Part shown: piece by piece, positions 54,433 to 63,743 of the stretch | Layout: each line of letters starts with the position of its first letter | Position numbering within the stretch: the stretch's first letter is position 1 | Source: Chloroflexota bacterium | Lineage (GTDB): Bacteria; Chloroflexota; UBA11872 | NCBI GenBank assembly: GCA_022824865.1 | Contig: JAJDZD010000055.1 | Span: forward strand, 35,481-99,480 | Length of the DNA: 64,000 nucleotides | Reading direction: 5' to 3' | Program-made: the position numbers and the translations under genes | The notes under the pieces: model-generated | Databases searched by the model: none | What the model saw: the letters and a program-made list of their open reading frames with translations, nothing else | What the model was told of the DNA's origin: nothing

Positions 54433-55577
54433 TGACGGCCGGATGCCGGCGGTTCGGCAACCTCGTCAAGGACCGCCAGCAGTCGTTCGGCGGTGCGGGA
54501 CCAGGTGAAGTCCCGGGCTCGCTGCCTGCCGCGGGCCACCAGGTCGTGGCGGCGCCGTGGCTGCGTGACGACGCGTTCGATGGCTGAGACGATGGCCTTT
54601 ACGTCGGTCGGGTCGACCAGCTCGGCTGCTCCGCCGGTGATTTCGGGCAGGGACGTCGTGTTCGAGGCGATCACGGGGCAGCCGAAGGCCATGGCTTCGA
54701 GGGGCGGGTGGCCGAAGGTCTCGGCGAGGGAGACGTAGACCAGGGCGTCGGCCTGTTGGTACAGGGGGCCGATGCGGTCGTGGGGGACCGGGCCGAGCAG
54801 ACTTACGGCGTCGCCTACGCCCAGCTTCTCGGCCATGCGCCGCAGGTCTGCGGCGGTGAGATCGGCGTCGGCGCCGGCGATATGCAGCTCGTGCGGAATC
54901 GCATTGCGCTGGCGCAGCGAGGCGAAGGCTTGCAAGAGGCGTGGATAGTTCTTGTGGCCGTAGATGGTGGAGACGGCGAGCAGGTTGGGACGTTGCGTTT
55001 GGCGTTTCGGTAGCGGCTTGTCGAGGGCGCTGGCGATGTGCGGGGCCAGGCCGTGGGGGATGACGCGAAGGCGGGTTGGATCGAGGTCCAGCAGACGTAG
55101 CGCGTCGTGGGCGGATGCTGAGGAGCCGGCGACCACGCGATCGGCGCCGATCAGCGAGCGACGGATCGCGGACTGCAAGTAACGGCGTCGCAACCAGCCG
55201 AACTGGTTCGCATGGGTGAAGCCCTGCAGGGAGCGGAGCATGACGACGCGGGGTCGAGGACCTGCGACTGGCGCGACGTTGACGGTGTGCAGGGTGACGT
55301 GCGGGCGGACGCGACGGAGAGCGTGAGCGTAGCCGGTGTGCTGGTAGAGGATCCGGATCGGGCGAGTGCGGACTGCGGCGCGTAGTAAGTGGACCCTGAC
55401 GTTGGGGCGACCGGAGAGTTCGTCTAGCACGGCGAAGGCCGGGCAGAAGACGTGCCAGGTGGCGTCAGGCGCCAAATCCGCGAGCGCGGCGACGAGGTTG
55501 ACTGTGGTGTGGCGCAGGGGGCCGGCGCCGGGCAGCAAGCCGGAGCCCGCGGCAACGACGTCCACGGCTACTCGCAT
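54429..55577 (-). CDS. Glycosyltransferase family 4 (GT-B)
   Basis: A 382-residue GT-B glycosyltransferase. The N-terminal acceptor domain (1 to about 185) leads to a C-terminal donor domain in which NLLAVSTIYGHKNYPRLLQA opens and PHDRIGPLYQQADALVYVSL follows. ETFGHPPLEAMAFGCPVIAS carries the E-x7-E motif of GT4 enzymes. It transfers a sugar from a nucleotide or lipid donor, probably in surface polysaccharide. The ATG at 55577 has AAGGCGG upstream; an in-frame start 8 codons earlier is possible. It stands alone, not in a polysaccharide cluster. Confidence 0.9.
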   Translation of the reverse strand: MRVAVDVVAAGSGLLPGAGPLRHTTVNLVAALADLAPDATWHVFCPAFAVLDELSGRPNVRVHLLRAAVRTRPIRILYQHTGYAHALRRVRPHVTLHTVNVAPVAGPRPRVVMLRSLQGFTHANQFGWLRRRYLQSAIRRSLIGADRVVAGSSASAHDALRLLDLDPTRLRVIPHGLAPHIASALDKPLPKRQTQRPNLLAVSTIYGHKNYPRLLQAFASLRQRNAIPHELHIAGADADLTAADLRRMAEKLGVGDAVSLLGPVPHDRIGPLYQQADALVYVSLAETFGHPPLEAMAFGCPVIASNTTSLPEITGGAAELVDPTDVKAIVSAIERVVTQPRRRHDLVARGRQRARDFTWSRTAERLLAVLDEVAEPPASGRH

Positions 55578-55663
55578 GCTTACCGCCTTGACGGAGCCCA
55601 TGGCTCCGCCCCCGCCCTTGCCTTGCGGCTGTCGGCGGGCGCCACGGCCGGGATGCCGCGGCG

Positions 55664-56350
55664 CTACAAGCCGAGCAGCTTGCGGTAGCCCTGGATCGTG
55701 AAGTCGGGCGAGTCGGCGTAGGCCTTGCGCCGGGTTTCGTCGGCGATGACTTCGCGGGCGGCGTCGGCCACCTCCCCGGCGATTTCCGCGGGTATCGTGA
55801 CCAGTCCGTTCACGTCGCCATGCAGCAGGTCGCCGGTCTTGATCGGCACACCGTCGATTACCACGGGTTCGCCGGCGTCGTAGATCACGGCCGTGCCGTG
55901 GGCAACCACAGGTCCTCGCGCGAAGTAGTGAAGACCAAGGGCTTCAACTTCGGGAAGGTCGCGAACGCCACCGTCGGTCACCAGGCCGATTCCGCCGAGG
56001 GCCCGGATCAGGGTGCCCATCACGTCGCCGCAATGGCAGGACTTGGCCGGGTTGTTGCCGGAGTCCTGGATGACGACGACGGACGGCCTGGGCGAGGCGT
56101 CCATGGCTTCCCAGAGCCCGAATTGCAGGGCCGGGTCGCGTCGACGGGCGTAGGTGGTGCTGTCGCCCTTGGCGGTGACGGCGTAGCCGACCATGGGCTC
56201 CTGCTTGTTGGGAAACAGGGCCCGCACGTTGGAGCCGACGTAGCCGAGCGTTTGGTCGCGAACCTTGAAGGGCTCGATGGCGTTGGCGATGGTGGCGGAG
56301 TCGAAGGTCCTAAGTTCGTCGAGTTGGGCGTCAGTGAGCGTGGCGGCCAT
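55664..56350 (-). CDS. RraA-like / HMG-aldolase-family protein
   Basis: A 228-residue member of the RraA (formerly dimethylmenaquinone methyltransferase) family. FDSATIANAIEPF opens it, CGDVMGTLIRALGGIGLVTDGGVRD carries the family's Arg-Asp (GxVTDGxxRD) motif, and DLLHGDVNGLVTIP ends the fold. Related enzymes are 4-hydroxy-4-methyl-2-oxoglutarate aldolases/oxaloacetate decarboxylases. The CHCGD variant before the motif is unusual. It probably acts on a 2-oxo acid. Between the glycosyltransferase and proC genes, same strand. Confidence 0.87.
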   Translation of the reverse strand: MAATLTDAQLDELRTFDSATIANAIEPFKVRDQTLGYVGSNVRALFPNKQEPMVGYAVTAKGDSTTYARRRDPALQFGLWEAMDASPRPSVVVIQDSGNNPAKSCHCGDVMGTLIRALGGIGLVTDGGVRDLPEVEALGLHYFARGPVVAHGTAVIYDAGEPVVIDGVPIKTGDLLHGDVNGLVTIPAEIAGEVADAAREVIADETRRKAYADSPDFTIQGYRKLLGL

Positions 56351-56408
56351 GGGGCTGAGTCTCCGGGTGAGTTCGAGCGCACGCTAGCAGAGGCAGGCGC
56401 CGTCGTGT

Positions 56409-57206
56409 CTAGGCCAGTTCCTTCGCCCTCCGGGTTGCCGCGTCGATGGCGGCGCGCATGGCGGCCGGGAAGTCGTAGTGGTTCAGTGCCTCGAGGGCAG
56501 CCGCGGTGGTGCCGCCGGGGGAGGTGACGGCTTCGCGCAAGGCGGCCGGGTGGCTGCGGGTGGCCTGCCAGAGCGCGGCCGATCCGGCGATGGTCTCCCG
56601 AACCAGTTCCGTGGCCATCTCGCGGTCGAGGCCTTGCGCAACGGCGGCGGCGATCCAGGCTTCGGCCAGCAGGTAGACGTAGGCGGGACCGCTGCCGTGG
56701 ACGGCGGTGGCGACATCGATCAGCGACTCGTCCTCGATTTCGACTTCCATACCCAGCGCGCCCAGCACGGCGCGCGTGCGGTTACGGTCGGCCGAGGTGA
56801 CGCCGCGGTCGGCAGTCCAAACCGAGGCGCCGCGTCCGACCTGGGCCGCGATGTTTGGCATGACTCGGACCACACGGTCAGTTCCCAGGCCGGTGCGCAA
56901 TGTTTCGAGCGTGACGCCGGCCATGATGGAGATGACGAACGCGGTGTCCTCCAGGGCCGGGCGGAGGGTGGGGGCGAGGTCCTGGAAGTTCTGGGGTTTG
57001 ACGGCCAGGATGACGAGGCCCGCGCCGGAGACGGCGGCGTCCGCTTCGGCGGTGACCCCGATGCCGTAGTCCTCGGCGAGCGCAGAGCGCCGGTCGGCGA
57101 CGACTTCCGCCACCGTCAGATCGGCTGGCTCGAGGCCGCCGCGGGCGATCAGACCGCGCACGATTGCCGCGCCCATGGCCCCGCCGCCGACAACCGCCGT
57201 ATGCAC
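56409..57206 (-). CDS. proC: Pyrroline-5-carboxylate reductase
   Basis: A 265-residue NAD(P)H-dependent P5C reductase for the last step of proline synthesis. TAVVGGGAMGAAIVRGL is the cofactor loop (GGGAMG at 7-12), VILAVKPQNF is the second conserved strand, and ATAVHGSGPAYVYLLAEAW is the substrate helix. The C-terminal block VTSPGGTTAAALEAL is the proC signature. Length is standard. It is 54 bases downstream of comEC in the direction of transcription. Confidence 0.95.
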   Translation of the reverse strand: MHTAVVGGGAMGAAIVRGLIARGGLEPADLTVAEVVADRRSALAEDYGIGVTAEADAAVSGAGLVILAVKPQNFQDLAPTLRPALEDTAFVISIMAGVTLETLRTGLGTDRVVRVMPNIAAQVGRGASVWTADRGVTSADRNRTRAVLGALGMEVEIEDESLIDVATAVHGSGPAYVYLLAEAWIAAAVAQGLDREMATELVRETIAGSAALWQATRSHPAALREAVTSPGGTTAAALEALNHYDFPAAMRAAIDAATRRAKELA

Positions 57207-57260
57207 TGGTAAGCCTCAATTCGAAGCCGAACCGCGAAGGATCGTACCCCGCGAGAGATC

Positions 57261-59438
57261 TCAGTTCGGCTGGCGGACCTCGATTTCCCCGGAGTCCGCT
57301 CGGATCGAGACGCTGATGCCCGAGACAACCTTGCGAGTGGCTGGTTCTCCTTCGGGGCTGAGGGCGACTGCCGCGGTCTGGGCGCGAGTGGCATGGGGAA
57401 CCAGCAGCAGGCGGATGCCCGCTGCGCCCAGAGACCTGAAGTCGGAGGGGCCGAGGGTGCTGCGTCGCGTGAGGACCAGGACATCGGCTGATGCGCCGGG
57501 TGGTGGGAGGGCGGCACCCGGTGGGGCCACCATGGCCGTGAGGTCTGTGGTCGAGAGTCTCGTCCAGGCGCCGGTTTCATCGTGGAGCAGTTCGACGGTC
57601 AGGCCGCCACTGGACGCATTGCCGATCGCGTTGACCGGTGCGCGGCGGGCGCCGTCCCGCGAGACGAGAACGGACCCAAGCCCGTGCAAGGGCGGGGCCG
57701 CCGCGAGCGTCACGGGCCGTTCCGCCAGCAGGGCCAGGGCGGTGGCGCTAGCGCGGCCGTCGCCGCGCGGCATGGCCAGCAGATCGACGGTCGGGTCCCA
57801 GGCGGGCAGGGCTGCGTCGAGGACGTACGGTCGCAGGCGATCGCCCACGACGACGAGGCTGGAATCGGCAATCCGCGCGTATACCGTGGGCGTGTCGCCG
57901 GCGAAGTCGACGGTGAGCCGGGTTGCCGGGTCGTGGAAGAGACGCGGCCCGACGACCACGGCCAGGACGGGCGGTAATGCGAAAGCGGCGATGCCCAGAC
58001 CGACGGCCAGCGATCTGATGCGATGCGTGCGGACTTGCGGGATTCGCCAGGGCTGGCGTCCGCCGAGCAGGACCAGTAGGGCGATTGCCGTGTAGACGGC
58101 GGCGGCGTGTCCGAGGCTGAAGCCGGGGATTGGGATCGAGGCGCCGGGCAGTGTGGCGGCCAGGCGGGCGGCCTGGATGAGGTATTCCAGCGGAACCCAG
58201 GCTGCCCAGGCGAGCACCTCGCCAAACGGCCAGCCGGCGGCCGCCCAGATGGCGACGGGCGCCCCGGTGAGCATGATCCAGACTGGCGCGGCCAGGGCCA
58301 GCAGGTTGGCCGGGATCGCCGCCAGCTGTAGGCGTTCGAAGGTGTGGGCGATGATCGGCGTGACCATCAGGCTGGCGGTGGCAGTGACGGCCAGGGGCTC
58401 GGCGGCGAGGCGGGGCAGGCGGGCGCGCGCGGTCAGCCACTCCGAGACTCCCGGAGCAATCACGACCAGCCCGAGCGTGCCGGCGAAGGAGAGCTGAAAG
58501 CCGACATCGGCCAGGGCCGATGGGTCGACGAGAACGATGGCGAGCGCCGCCACCGCCAGGGCGACCATCGCGTCGGTGTCGCGGCCGAGCAGCCAGGCCA
58601 GCAGGATCAGTTCGCCCATCAGCGTGGCGCGCACCACGCTGGGCTCGCCGCCGGCCAGGGCGGCGTAGAGGGGCAGCGCCAGCATGGCCAGCAGGACGCT
58701 GTAGCGGCCGATCAGCCAGCCGGCCATGCGGCGGACGGCCAGGGCGACGAGGGTGATGTTGAAGCCGGAGATGGCGACGACGTGGATCAGGCCGGAGGCC
58801 AGGAAGTCGTGGCGCAGGTCACCCGGCAGGGCCGAGCGCTTGCCGACCAGGATGGCCGAAAGCAGAGCGCCGTGCGGTTCGGGCAGGACGCCGCGCACGC
58901 TGCGGTCGATGTGGTCGCGCAGCCGGGTGAGCCAGGGTGGGTTGGAATCCGGCGGGGGCGAGAGGATGCGGACCTGTTGGTTATCGAGGCGTCCGGCGAA
59001 GGTCTCGTCGGTGCTTCGAAGCTGCGGCGAGCCGCGGGGCTGGCTTGGTTCGAAGGCACCGATTACGGCGACCCGGGCGCCCGCTGGAGCCGCGCCGCCG
59101 GGGGCGAAGAACTCCACGAGGCCGCCGGCTGACGCGGGTTCGGTACCGGGACGGGAAGCGCGCTGGACTTGCAGCGTTCGGCGGGCGCCGGGGTGTTCGT
59201 CGACGACTAGGCCTTCGAGACGGAGTTCCACGCCTGCCGGCGCTTGCAGCAGGGGCGCCTGCGCTTGATGGTGATGAGCGGCGCGGGCCAGGCCCAGGGC
59301 GAGGGCGGCCGGGATGATCAGGACGGCCAAGCGTTTCGGGCGGGCCGCGCCCGCCGCAAGAACCGCCACCGCAAGGATCGCGGTAAGCCAGGCCGGAGGC
59401 ACGCCCCACCAAGCGGTTGCGGCCGCGCCAAACAGCAA
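57261..59438 (-). CDS. comEC: ComEC/Rec2-family DNA uptake channel with degenerate hydrolase domain
   Basis: A 725-residue membrane protein of the ComEC/Rec2 family. A DUF4131-like N-terminal part (residues about 40-160, beta-rich) is followed by the competence membrane domain: GLIHVVAISGFNITLVAL and AGGEPSVVRATLMGELIL are family signatures. At least nine membrane segments are visible. The C-terminal part (about 520-725) is at the place of the metallo-beta-lactamase-like nuclease domain but lacks any HxHxDH motif, so it is probably catalytically dead. It should form the inner-membrane DNA channel. comEA is near on the same strand, separated by a small membrane gene. Confidence 0.9.
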   Translation of the reverse strand: MLFGAAATAWWGVPPAWLTAILAVAVLAAGAARPKRLAVLIIPAALALGLARAAHHHQAQAPLLQAPAGVELRLEGLVVDEHPGARRTLQVQRASRPGTEPASAGGLVEFFAPGGAAPAGARVAVIGAFEPSQPRGSPQLRSTDETFAGRLDNQQVRILSPPPDSNPPWLTRLRDHIDRSVRGVLPEPHGALLSAILVGKRSALPGDLRHDFLASGLIHVVAISGFNITLVALAVRRMAGWLIGRYSVLLAMLALPLYAALAGGEPSVVRATLMGELILLAWLLGRDTDAMVALAVAALAIVLVDPSALADVGFQLSFAGTLGLVVIAPGVSEWLTARARLPRLAAEPLAVTATASLMVTPIIAHTFERLQLAAIPANLLALAAPVWIMLTGAPVAIWAAAGWPFGEVLAWAAWVPLEYLIQAARLAATLPGASIPIPGFSLGHAAAVYTAIALLVLLGGRQPWRIPQVRTHRIRSLAVGLGIAAFALPPVLAVVVGPRLFHDPATRLTVDFAGDTPTVYARIADSSLVVVGDRLRPYVLDAALPAWDPTVDLLAMPRGDGRASATALALLAERPVTLAAAPPLHGLGSVLVSRDGARRAPVNAIGNASSGGLTVELLHDETGAWTRLSTTDLTAMVAPPGAALPPPGASADVLVLTRRSTLGPSDFRSLGAAGIRLLLVPHATRAQTAAVALSPEGEPATRKVVSGISVSIRADSGEIEVRQPN

Positions 59439-59525
59439 TGCGCCGCTGGCGCCGACGATCAGGGCGCCTGGCCCCAGCCCCGCCCCGTATGATTCTCGAC
59501 GCCAGCCTTTGCGCCGAAAAAACCC

Positions 59526-59882
59526 ATGGATCGCCGCCAGATACGCGCACTGTTCGCCGCGATGTTCTCAATCTTCTTCATCACGCTGATCGTCTTCGTG
59601 TGGTCGCTGCAGTCGGGACCGGCGCCGATCATCGTGGAGGGGGTCCTCGTCGGCACGATGGCGCTGCTGGCGCTGCGCGGACGGCGATTGACGCCGACGT
59701 TGCGACGCAACCTGCGCCGGGTCTTCTGGCTGTTCTTCGTCGCCATCACGATCAGCGTGATCGCATGGGTGCGCGAGGTTGGTCCGGTGCTGCCCGTCGT
59801 GACCGAGGTGGTGGTGCTGCTGGTGGCGCTGCTCATCATGCGTTGGACCCGAACCCCGGACGACTCTGAGCTTGGAAGCTGA
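59526..59882 (+). CDS. Small three-helix membrane protein
   Basis: A 118-residue protein with three clear hydrophobic segments: AAMFSIFFITLIVFVW, then EGVLVGTMALLALRG with VFWLFFVAITISVIAW, and VTEVVVLLVALLIMRW near the end. It is not recognised. Basic N-terminal MDRRQIR and central RRLTPTLRRNLRR suggest cytoplasmic loops by the positive-inside rule. It sits between comEC and comEA on the opposite strand; its 3' end overlaps the end of comEA by 47 bases. Confidence 0.65.
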   Translation: MDRRQIRALFAAMFSIFFITLIVFVWSLQSGPAPIIVEGVLVGTMALLALRGRRLTPTLRRNLRRVFWLFFVAITISVIAWVREVGPVLPVVTEVVVLLVALLIMRWTRTPDDSELGS

Positions 59883-60279
59883 TCAGCGGCAGGACCTGCT
59901 CGATCGTGGCGTCGGGAATGCCCAGGGCTCGAAGGTCGTCGGCGGATTGCAGCGGGCCGAAGAAGGTGCGGGCGTGGACGATTCGAGCGGCGTAGACGGG
60001 GCCGATTCCTGGTAGGTGGGCCGCCAGGTCGTCCGCCGAGAGCGTGTTCACGGCGACAGATCCCGTGGCTTCGGGAACGGGCGACGTCCCGGGTGTCGTC
60101 GTGGAAGTCGGGGCCGACTCGGGCGTCGCTCGGGTGCCTGCCAACATGATGCTGAAGACGAGGGCGGCGACGGCTGCCGTGACCGCAAGCAGGCCCAGGC
60201 CGCGCCGGCTGGCGGCGCGTTCGGCGACGGCCGACGGAAGCTCGGCGGGCTGTTTGACCTGGGGATCTGGCAGGGCCAT
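59836..60279 (-). CDS. comEA: ComEA-like helix-hairpin-helix DNA-binding protein
   Basis: A 147-residue membrane-anchored protein. LGLLAVTAAVAALVFSIML (about 28-46) is the anchor, a Ser/Thr/Pro linker (ATPESAPTSTTTPGTSPVPE) follows, and a C-terminal helix-hairpin-helix domain ends it: VNTLSADDLAAHLPGIGPVYAARIV and FGPLQSADDLRALGI. It matches ComEA, the DNA receptor of competence, although the Asn-rich start is VNTLS rather than VNxA. Function: capture of DNA outside the membrane for ComEC. Six bases separate it from the moeA-like gene upstream. Confidence 0.88.
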   Translation of the reverse strand: MALPDPQVKQPAELPSAVAERAASRRGLGLLAVTAAVAALVFSIMLAGTRATPESAPTSTTTPGTSPVPEATGSVAVNTLSADDLAAHLPGIGPVYAARIVHARTFFGPLQSADDLRALGIPDATIEQVLPLISFQAQSRPGFGSNA

Positions 60280-60285
60280 TGGGCG

Positions 60286-62241
60286 CTAGCGATCTCCGCC
60301 GAATTCGGCCACGACTTCGCCCATGCGTGAGGTGTCGTAGCCGCCCATGGCTCGGACGGCTTCGGCGAAGGTTGGATCGCGGAGGATGTCGAGCAGGGCG
60401 GCGACGGGCGGGTGTGCCAGGTGCTCGTTGGGAATGACGAGGTCGTATTGCTCCATGCCCACGGGGATGAAGTCGGTGCCAAGTGCGCGGGCGGCGGCGC
60501 GGATGCCCAGGGCGGCGTCGGCCATGCCGCTGTCCACGTCGGCGGCCACGGCCAGGTGGGTGTACAGCTCGCGGTCATAACCCTCGATTGCGGCGGGGTC
60601 GATGCCCTCGGTGTCCAGTAGGTGGTCCAGCAGCATGCGGGTGCCGGCGCCGCGTTGTCGGTTGACGAATCGGATGCCGGGGAGGGCTAGATCGCGCAGC
60701 GTTCGGAGGTTCCTGGGGTTGCCGCGCGGGACGATCAGGCCCTGCTCGCGTTGGGCGAAGTGGATAAGGGTGACGGCGCGGCCGGGGAGGACGCGCTGCA
60801 CGTCGGTCTCGTTGTAGACGCCGGTGACCGGGTCCAGCAGGTGGCAACCAGCCAGGTGCGCCTCGCCGCGGCGCAGGGCGACCAGCCCGCCGTAGCTGCC
60901 GGCGTTGGTGGAGGCCAGGCGCATGGGCGGCGAGCGGCGGGAGACTTCGCTGGCCAGCAGGTCAAGGGCGGGGTCGTGGCTGCCGATGGCGACGGTGGTG
61001 TGCTCGATGCCTTCGGATTCGCCCAGGAGTTCCACTTCCACCTCGGACCCGGCCGCGATTCCCTCGGAGAAGCGCGGGACCGTTACCAGGCCGTCGGCCC
61101 GGACCAGCGACATGATCACGCCGGCGGCTCGCTCCAGCGGGGCGGCGACGATCCGGTCGCCGACGCGTCCGACGCGCACGCGAATGAACTCGTCGTCGCC
61201 GGCGTGGGAGACAAGCTGGCGGGGCGTGACGGCCTTGACCGAGCGGCGTTGCGGCGCCGGGCGGCCCAGGCACTCCTCGATCAGAGGACGGACAAAAAGC
61301 TCGAATGTGAGGGCGGCTGAAACGGGATAGCCGGGGATTCCCAGGACGGGCTTACCTCGGGCGACGCCGAGGACGACTGGATGCCCGGGTCGAACGGCGA
61401 CGCCGTGGACGAATACTTGACCGAGATCTGCGACGACGCGGGCGCTGAAGTCCTCGCGGCCGGCGGATGAGCCGGCGTTGATGACGACGATGTCGGCGGT
61501 TTCGAGGGCGGCCCCTGTGGCGGTGCGGATGGCGTGGAAGTCGTCGGCCACGATCTCGCCGCGCAGCGCCTGGGCGCCCCAGGTCTCGGCGAGGGCGCCG
61601 AGCATGAGGCCGTTGAATTCAAGCAACTCACCGGGCTGAGGGTTTTGGCCGATGGGGACGAGTTCGCTGCCGGTTGGGATAACCGCCACTCGAGGCGGGG
61701 CGACCACGTCGACTTCGGCGTGGCCGGCGGCGGCCAGGGCGCCGAGATCGCGGGGTTCGAGATAGCGGCCCTGGGGGATCACCAGTTCCGAGGCCACGAT
61801 GTCTTCGCCCATCGGGCGGACGTGCTGCCAGGGCGCGGCGGCGGCGGTGATTTCAATCGTGCCGTCGCCGCGGTCGTGGATGTCTTCGATCATGATCACG
61901 GCGTCGGTATTCGGCGGCATGGCGTCGCCGGTGTCGATCCAGACGGCTTCCGTTTCGAGCTTTAGCCGCCGCGGGGCGGTCTCGGCGGCGCCCACCGTGC
62001 TGGCGGCCGCTACCGCCACACCGTCCATGGCGGCAGCCGGGAAGTGTGGGCTGGAAAGGGCGGCCCACACGGGCGCGGCGGTGACGTGGCGGAGGGCCTG
62101 ATCAAGTGGCAGCCGAATCGTGCGTCGGGGCGGCCAGTCGGGGAGTTCGGCCAGGGCCGTCGCCAGGCGTTCGCGCGCCGTGGCCAGGGGCACGTCGTAC
62201 AGGTAAACGGCGCGCTGTTCGGAGCTAGAAGGGTTCGACAT
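60286..62241 (-). CDS. MoeA domain fused to a periplasmic-binding-like (LysR-substrate) domain
   Basis: A 651-residue fusion. Residues 1 to about 410 form a MoeA-like molybdopterin molybdenumtransferase: FPAAAMDGVAV, DTGDAMPPNTDAVIMIED, VAVIPTGSELV and PVLGIPGYPVSAAL are its landmarks. Residues about 420-651 form a PBP-like domain (SNAGSYGGLVAL-type start, then QRGAGTRMLLDHLL and MADAALGIRAAARALG), which is known to be fused to MoeA in some bacteria and archaea and probably senses molybdate or a cofactor. ATG at 62241 starts inside the end of the previous moeA gene (17-base overlap), so the two are co-translated and may form a heterocomplex. Confidence 0.9.
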   Translation of the reverse strand: MSNPSSSEQRAVYLYDVPLATARERLATALAELPDWPPRRTIRLPLDQALRHVTAAPVWAALSSPHFPAAAMDGVAVAAASTVGAAETAPRRLKLETEAVWIDTGDAMPPNTDAVIMIEDIHDRGDGTIEITAAAAPWQHVRPMGEDIVASELVIPQGRYLEPRDLGALAAAGHAEVDVVAPPRVAVIPTGSELVPIGQNPQPGELLEFNGLMLGALAETWGAQALRGEIVADDFHAIRTATGAALETADIVVINAGSSAGREDFSARVVADLGQVFVHGVAVRPGHPVVLGVARGKPVLGIPGYPVSAALTFELFVRPLIEECLGRPAPQRRSVKAVTPRQLVSHAGDDEFIRVRVGRVGDRIVAAPLERAAGVIMSLVRADGLVTVPRFSEGIAAGSEVEVELLGESEGIEHTTVAIGSHDPALDLLASEVSRRSPPMRLASTNAGSYGGLVALRRGEAHLAGCHLLDPVTGVYNETDVQRVLPGRAVTLIHFAQREQGLIVPRGNPRNLRTLRDLALPGIRFVNRQRGAGTRMLLDHLLDTEGIDPAAIEGYDRELYTHLAVAADVDSGMADAALGIRAAARALGTDFIPVGMEQYDLVIPNEHLAHPPVAALLDILRDPTFAEAVRAMGGYDTSRMGEVVAEFGGDR

Positions 62242-63463
62242 CAACCCAGGCGCCTTCCGGCAGGCCGCCGGCATCCAGCGGAATCCGTATGAGACCCGAG
62301 GCGCGCACCAGGGTGGCGATCAGGTTGGATGGCCCGAGGACGGGCGTCGCCCACCACTCGTCGTCGCGCTGTTGCAGTGCCGCGGGTACGAAGTCAATGC
62401 GTCCCGTTTGGGAGGCGAGGCTGCGCGTGAGGCGCGCGCGGCGTCGCGGCGGCTCGTCAGGATGGACAGCACCAAGCAGCCGCCGGATGGTGGGCACCAC
62501 TACCAGTCCGAACACGACCATGGCAGACACGGGGTTGCCAGGCAGACCGAACACCGGCTTCCCGTCGGCCAGGGCGACGATGGTGGGTTTGCCGGGCTTG
62601 ACGGCAATGCCGTGGGCCAGGACGCCGGGCTGGCCGAGGCTTCCGATCACGTCGGCGGTCATGTCGCGAGTGCTGACTGAACTGCCGGCCGAGATGATGA
62701 CGAGGTCGCAGGCATCCAGGGCGGCGCGGGTGAGCCGATCCAACTCCGCCCGGTTGTCCGGCGCGACGCCAAACTCGCGTACCTCGGCGCCGGCTTGACT
62801 GGCCAGGGCGGACAGCGTGGTGGCGTTGACATCGCGAACCTGGCCGGGAGCCGGGGTGGCGTCCGCGGGCACGACTTCGTCGCCTGATGAAAGCACGCCA
62901 ACCACCGGTGGAATCGCCGCGTCAACCTCAGTGATGCCCAGGGCCGCGAGGGTGCCCAGATCCTGCGCGCGCAGTTGGTGGCCGGCGGGCAGCAACGCGT
63001 CACCGGCGGCCAGGTCCTCGCCGGTCTGGATGACGTGCTGGCCGGGGGCGGCGGGGCGCAGGATTTCTACGGAGGTTTCGTCGACCGGCTGGGTGTATTC
63101 CACCATGACCACGGCGTCGGCCTCTGGCGGCAGCATGCCGCCGGTGTGGATGAGTTGGGCGGTACCGGGCTGCAGGGGCCGCTCCGCGGCGGCGCCCATT
63201 GGGACCTCGCCGTCCATGGTTAGGAATGCGGGCAGCCCCTCGGATGCGCCGTAGGTGTCAGCGGCGCGAACGGCGTAGCCGTCCATGGCCGAGCGGGCAA
63301 AGGCCGGGCTGTCTTCGGGCGACATGAGCGGCGCAGCGGTAACGCGACCCAGGGCGGCCTCCAGGCCGACCCGCTCGGTGCGCGCTGATCGAGGCAGGTG
63401 CTCGATGAGGCGCGCCAACGCCTCATTGGGCGTCACGATCTGGAAGAAGATGTCCGCGGTCAT
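62225..63463 (-). CDS. moeA: Molybdopterin molybdenumtransferase MoeA
   Basis: A 412-residue MoeA. Landmarks in order are ARSAMDGYAVRAADTYG, IHTGGMLPPEADAVVMVEYT, VGVLSSGDEVVP, VIISAGSSVSTRDMTADVI and VFGLPGNPVSAMVVFG. It inserts molybdenum into adenylylated molybdopterin. The second, fused MoeA follows at once. The gene starts 44 bases after a perfect 56-base palindrome and a putative promoter about 280 bases upstream, so it shares its leader type with the DUF418 gene at 263. Two MoeA proteins in one organism are common, but the operon arrangement here is compact. Confidence 0.94.
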   Translation of the reverse strand: MTADIFFQIVTPNEALARLIEHLPRSARTERVGLEAALGRVTAAPLMSPEDSPAFARSAMDGYAVRAADTYGASEGLPAFLTMDGEVPMGAAAERPLQPGTAQLIHTGGMLPPEADAVVMVEYTQPVDETSVEILRPAAPGQHVIQTGEDLAAGDALLPAGHQLRAQDLGTLAALGITEVDAAIPPVVGVLSSGDEVVPADATPAPGQVRDVNATTLSALASQAGAEVREFGVAPDNRAELDRLTRAALDACDLVIISAGSSVSTRDMTADVIGSLGQPGVLAHGIAVKPGKPTIVALADGKPVFGLPGNPVSAMVVFGLVVVPTIRRLLGAVHPDEPPRRRARLTRSLASQTGRIDFVPAALQQRDDEWWATPVLGPSNLIATLVRASGLIRIPLDAGGLPEGAWVDVEPF

Positions 63464-63506
63464 GCGGTGGATTCCGGCCAGTCGGCGGACTGGGGGTGAA
63501 GGGGGG

Positions 63507-63562
63507 AACCGTCTCTCGCCAGCCCGAGCCCCTTAAGGGGCTCGGGCTGGCGAGAGACGGTT
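63507..63562. repeat. Perfect 56-bp palindrome (leader hairpin, copy 2)
   Basis: Arms 63507-63534 and 63535-63562 are exact reverse complements with no loop. The core GTCTCTCGCCAGCCCGA is shared with copy 1 at 1523. Where the copies differ (T to C in the outer arm, and the inner CCCC pairs), the opposite arm changes in step, so pairing is retained. On the plus strand TTTTTGG and ATTTTTGG follow. It lies just upstream of moeA. Confidence 0.9.
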
Positions 63563-63743
63563 TTTGGCGGATTTTTGGAGTGGATTTGGGCTATTGCTGG
63601 GACTCGGGACGGGGAGCGGGGAGGAAACGCAGGGCGAGCCGCCGGCGGGCGGGGGCGCCGGCGGAAAGTTTGGGGCGGCGGCTGACGGGTTGGCTGGACG
63701 AGCACGGGGGATCCGGGGCGAGGCATGGAAAGAGGGTCAGGCA

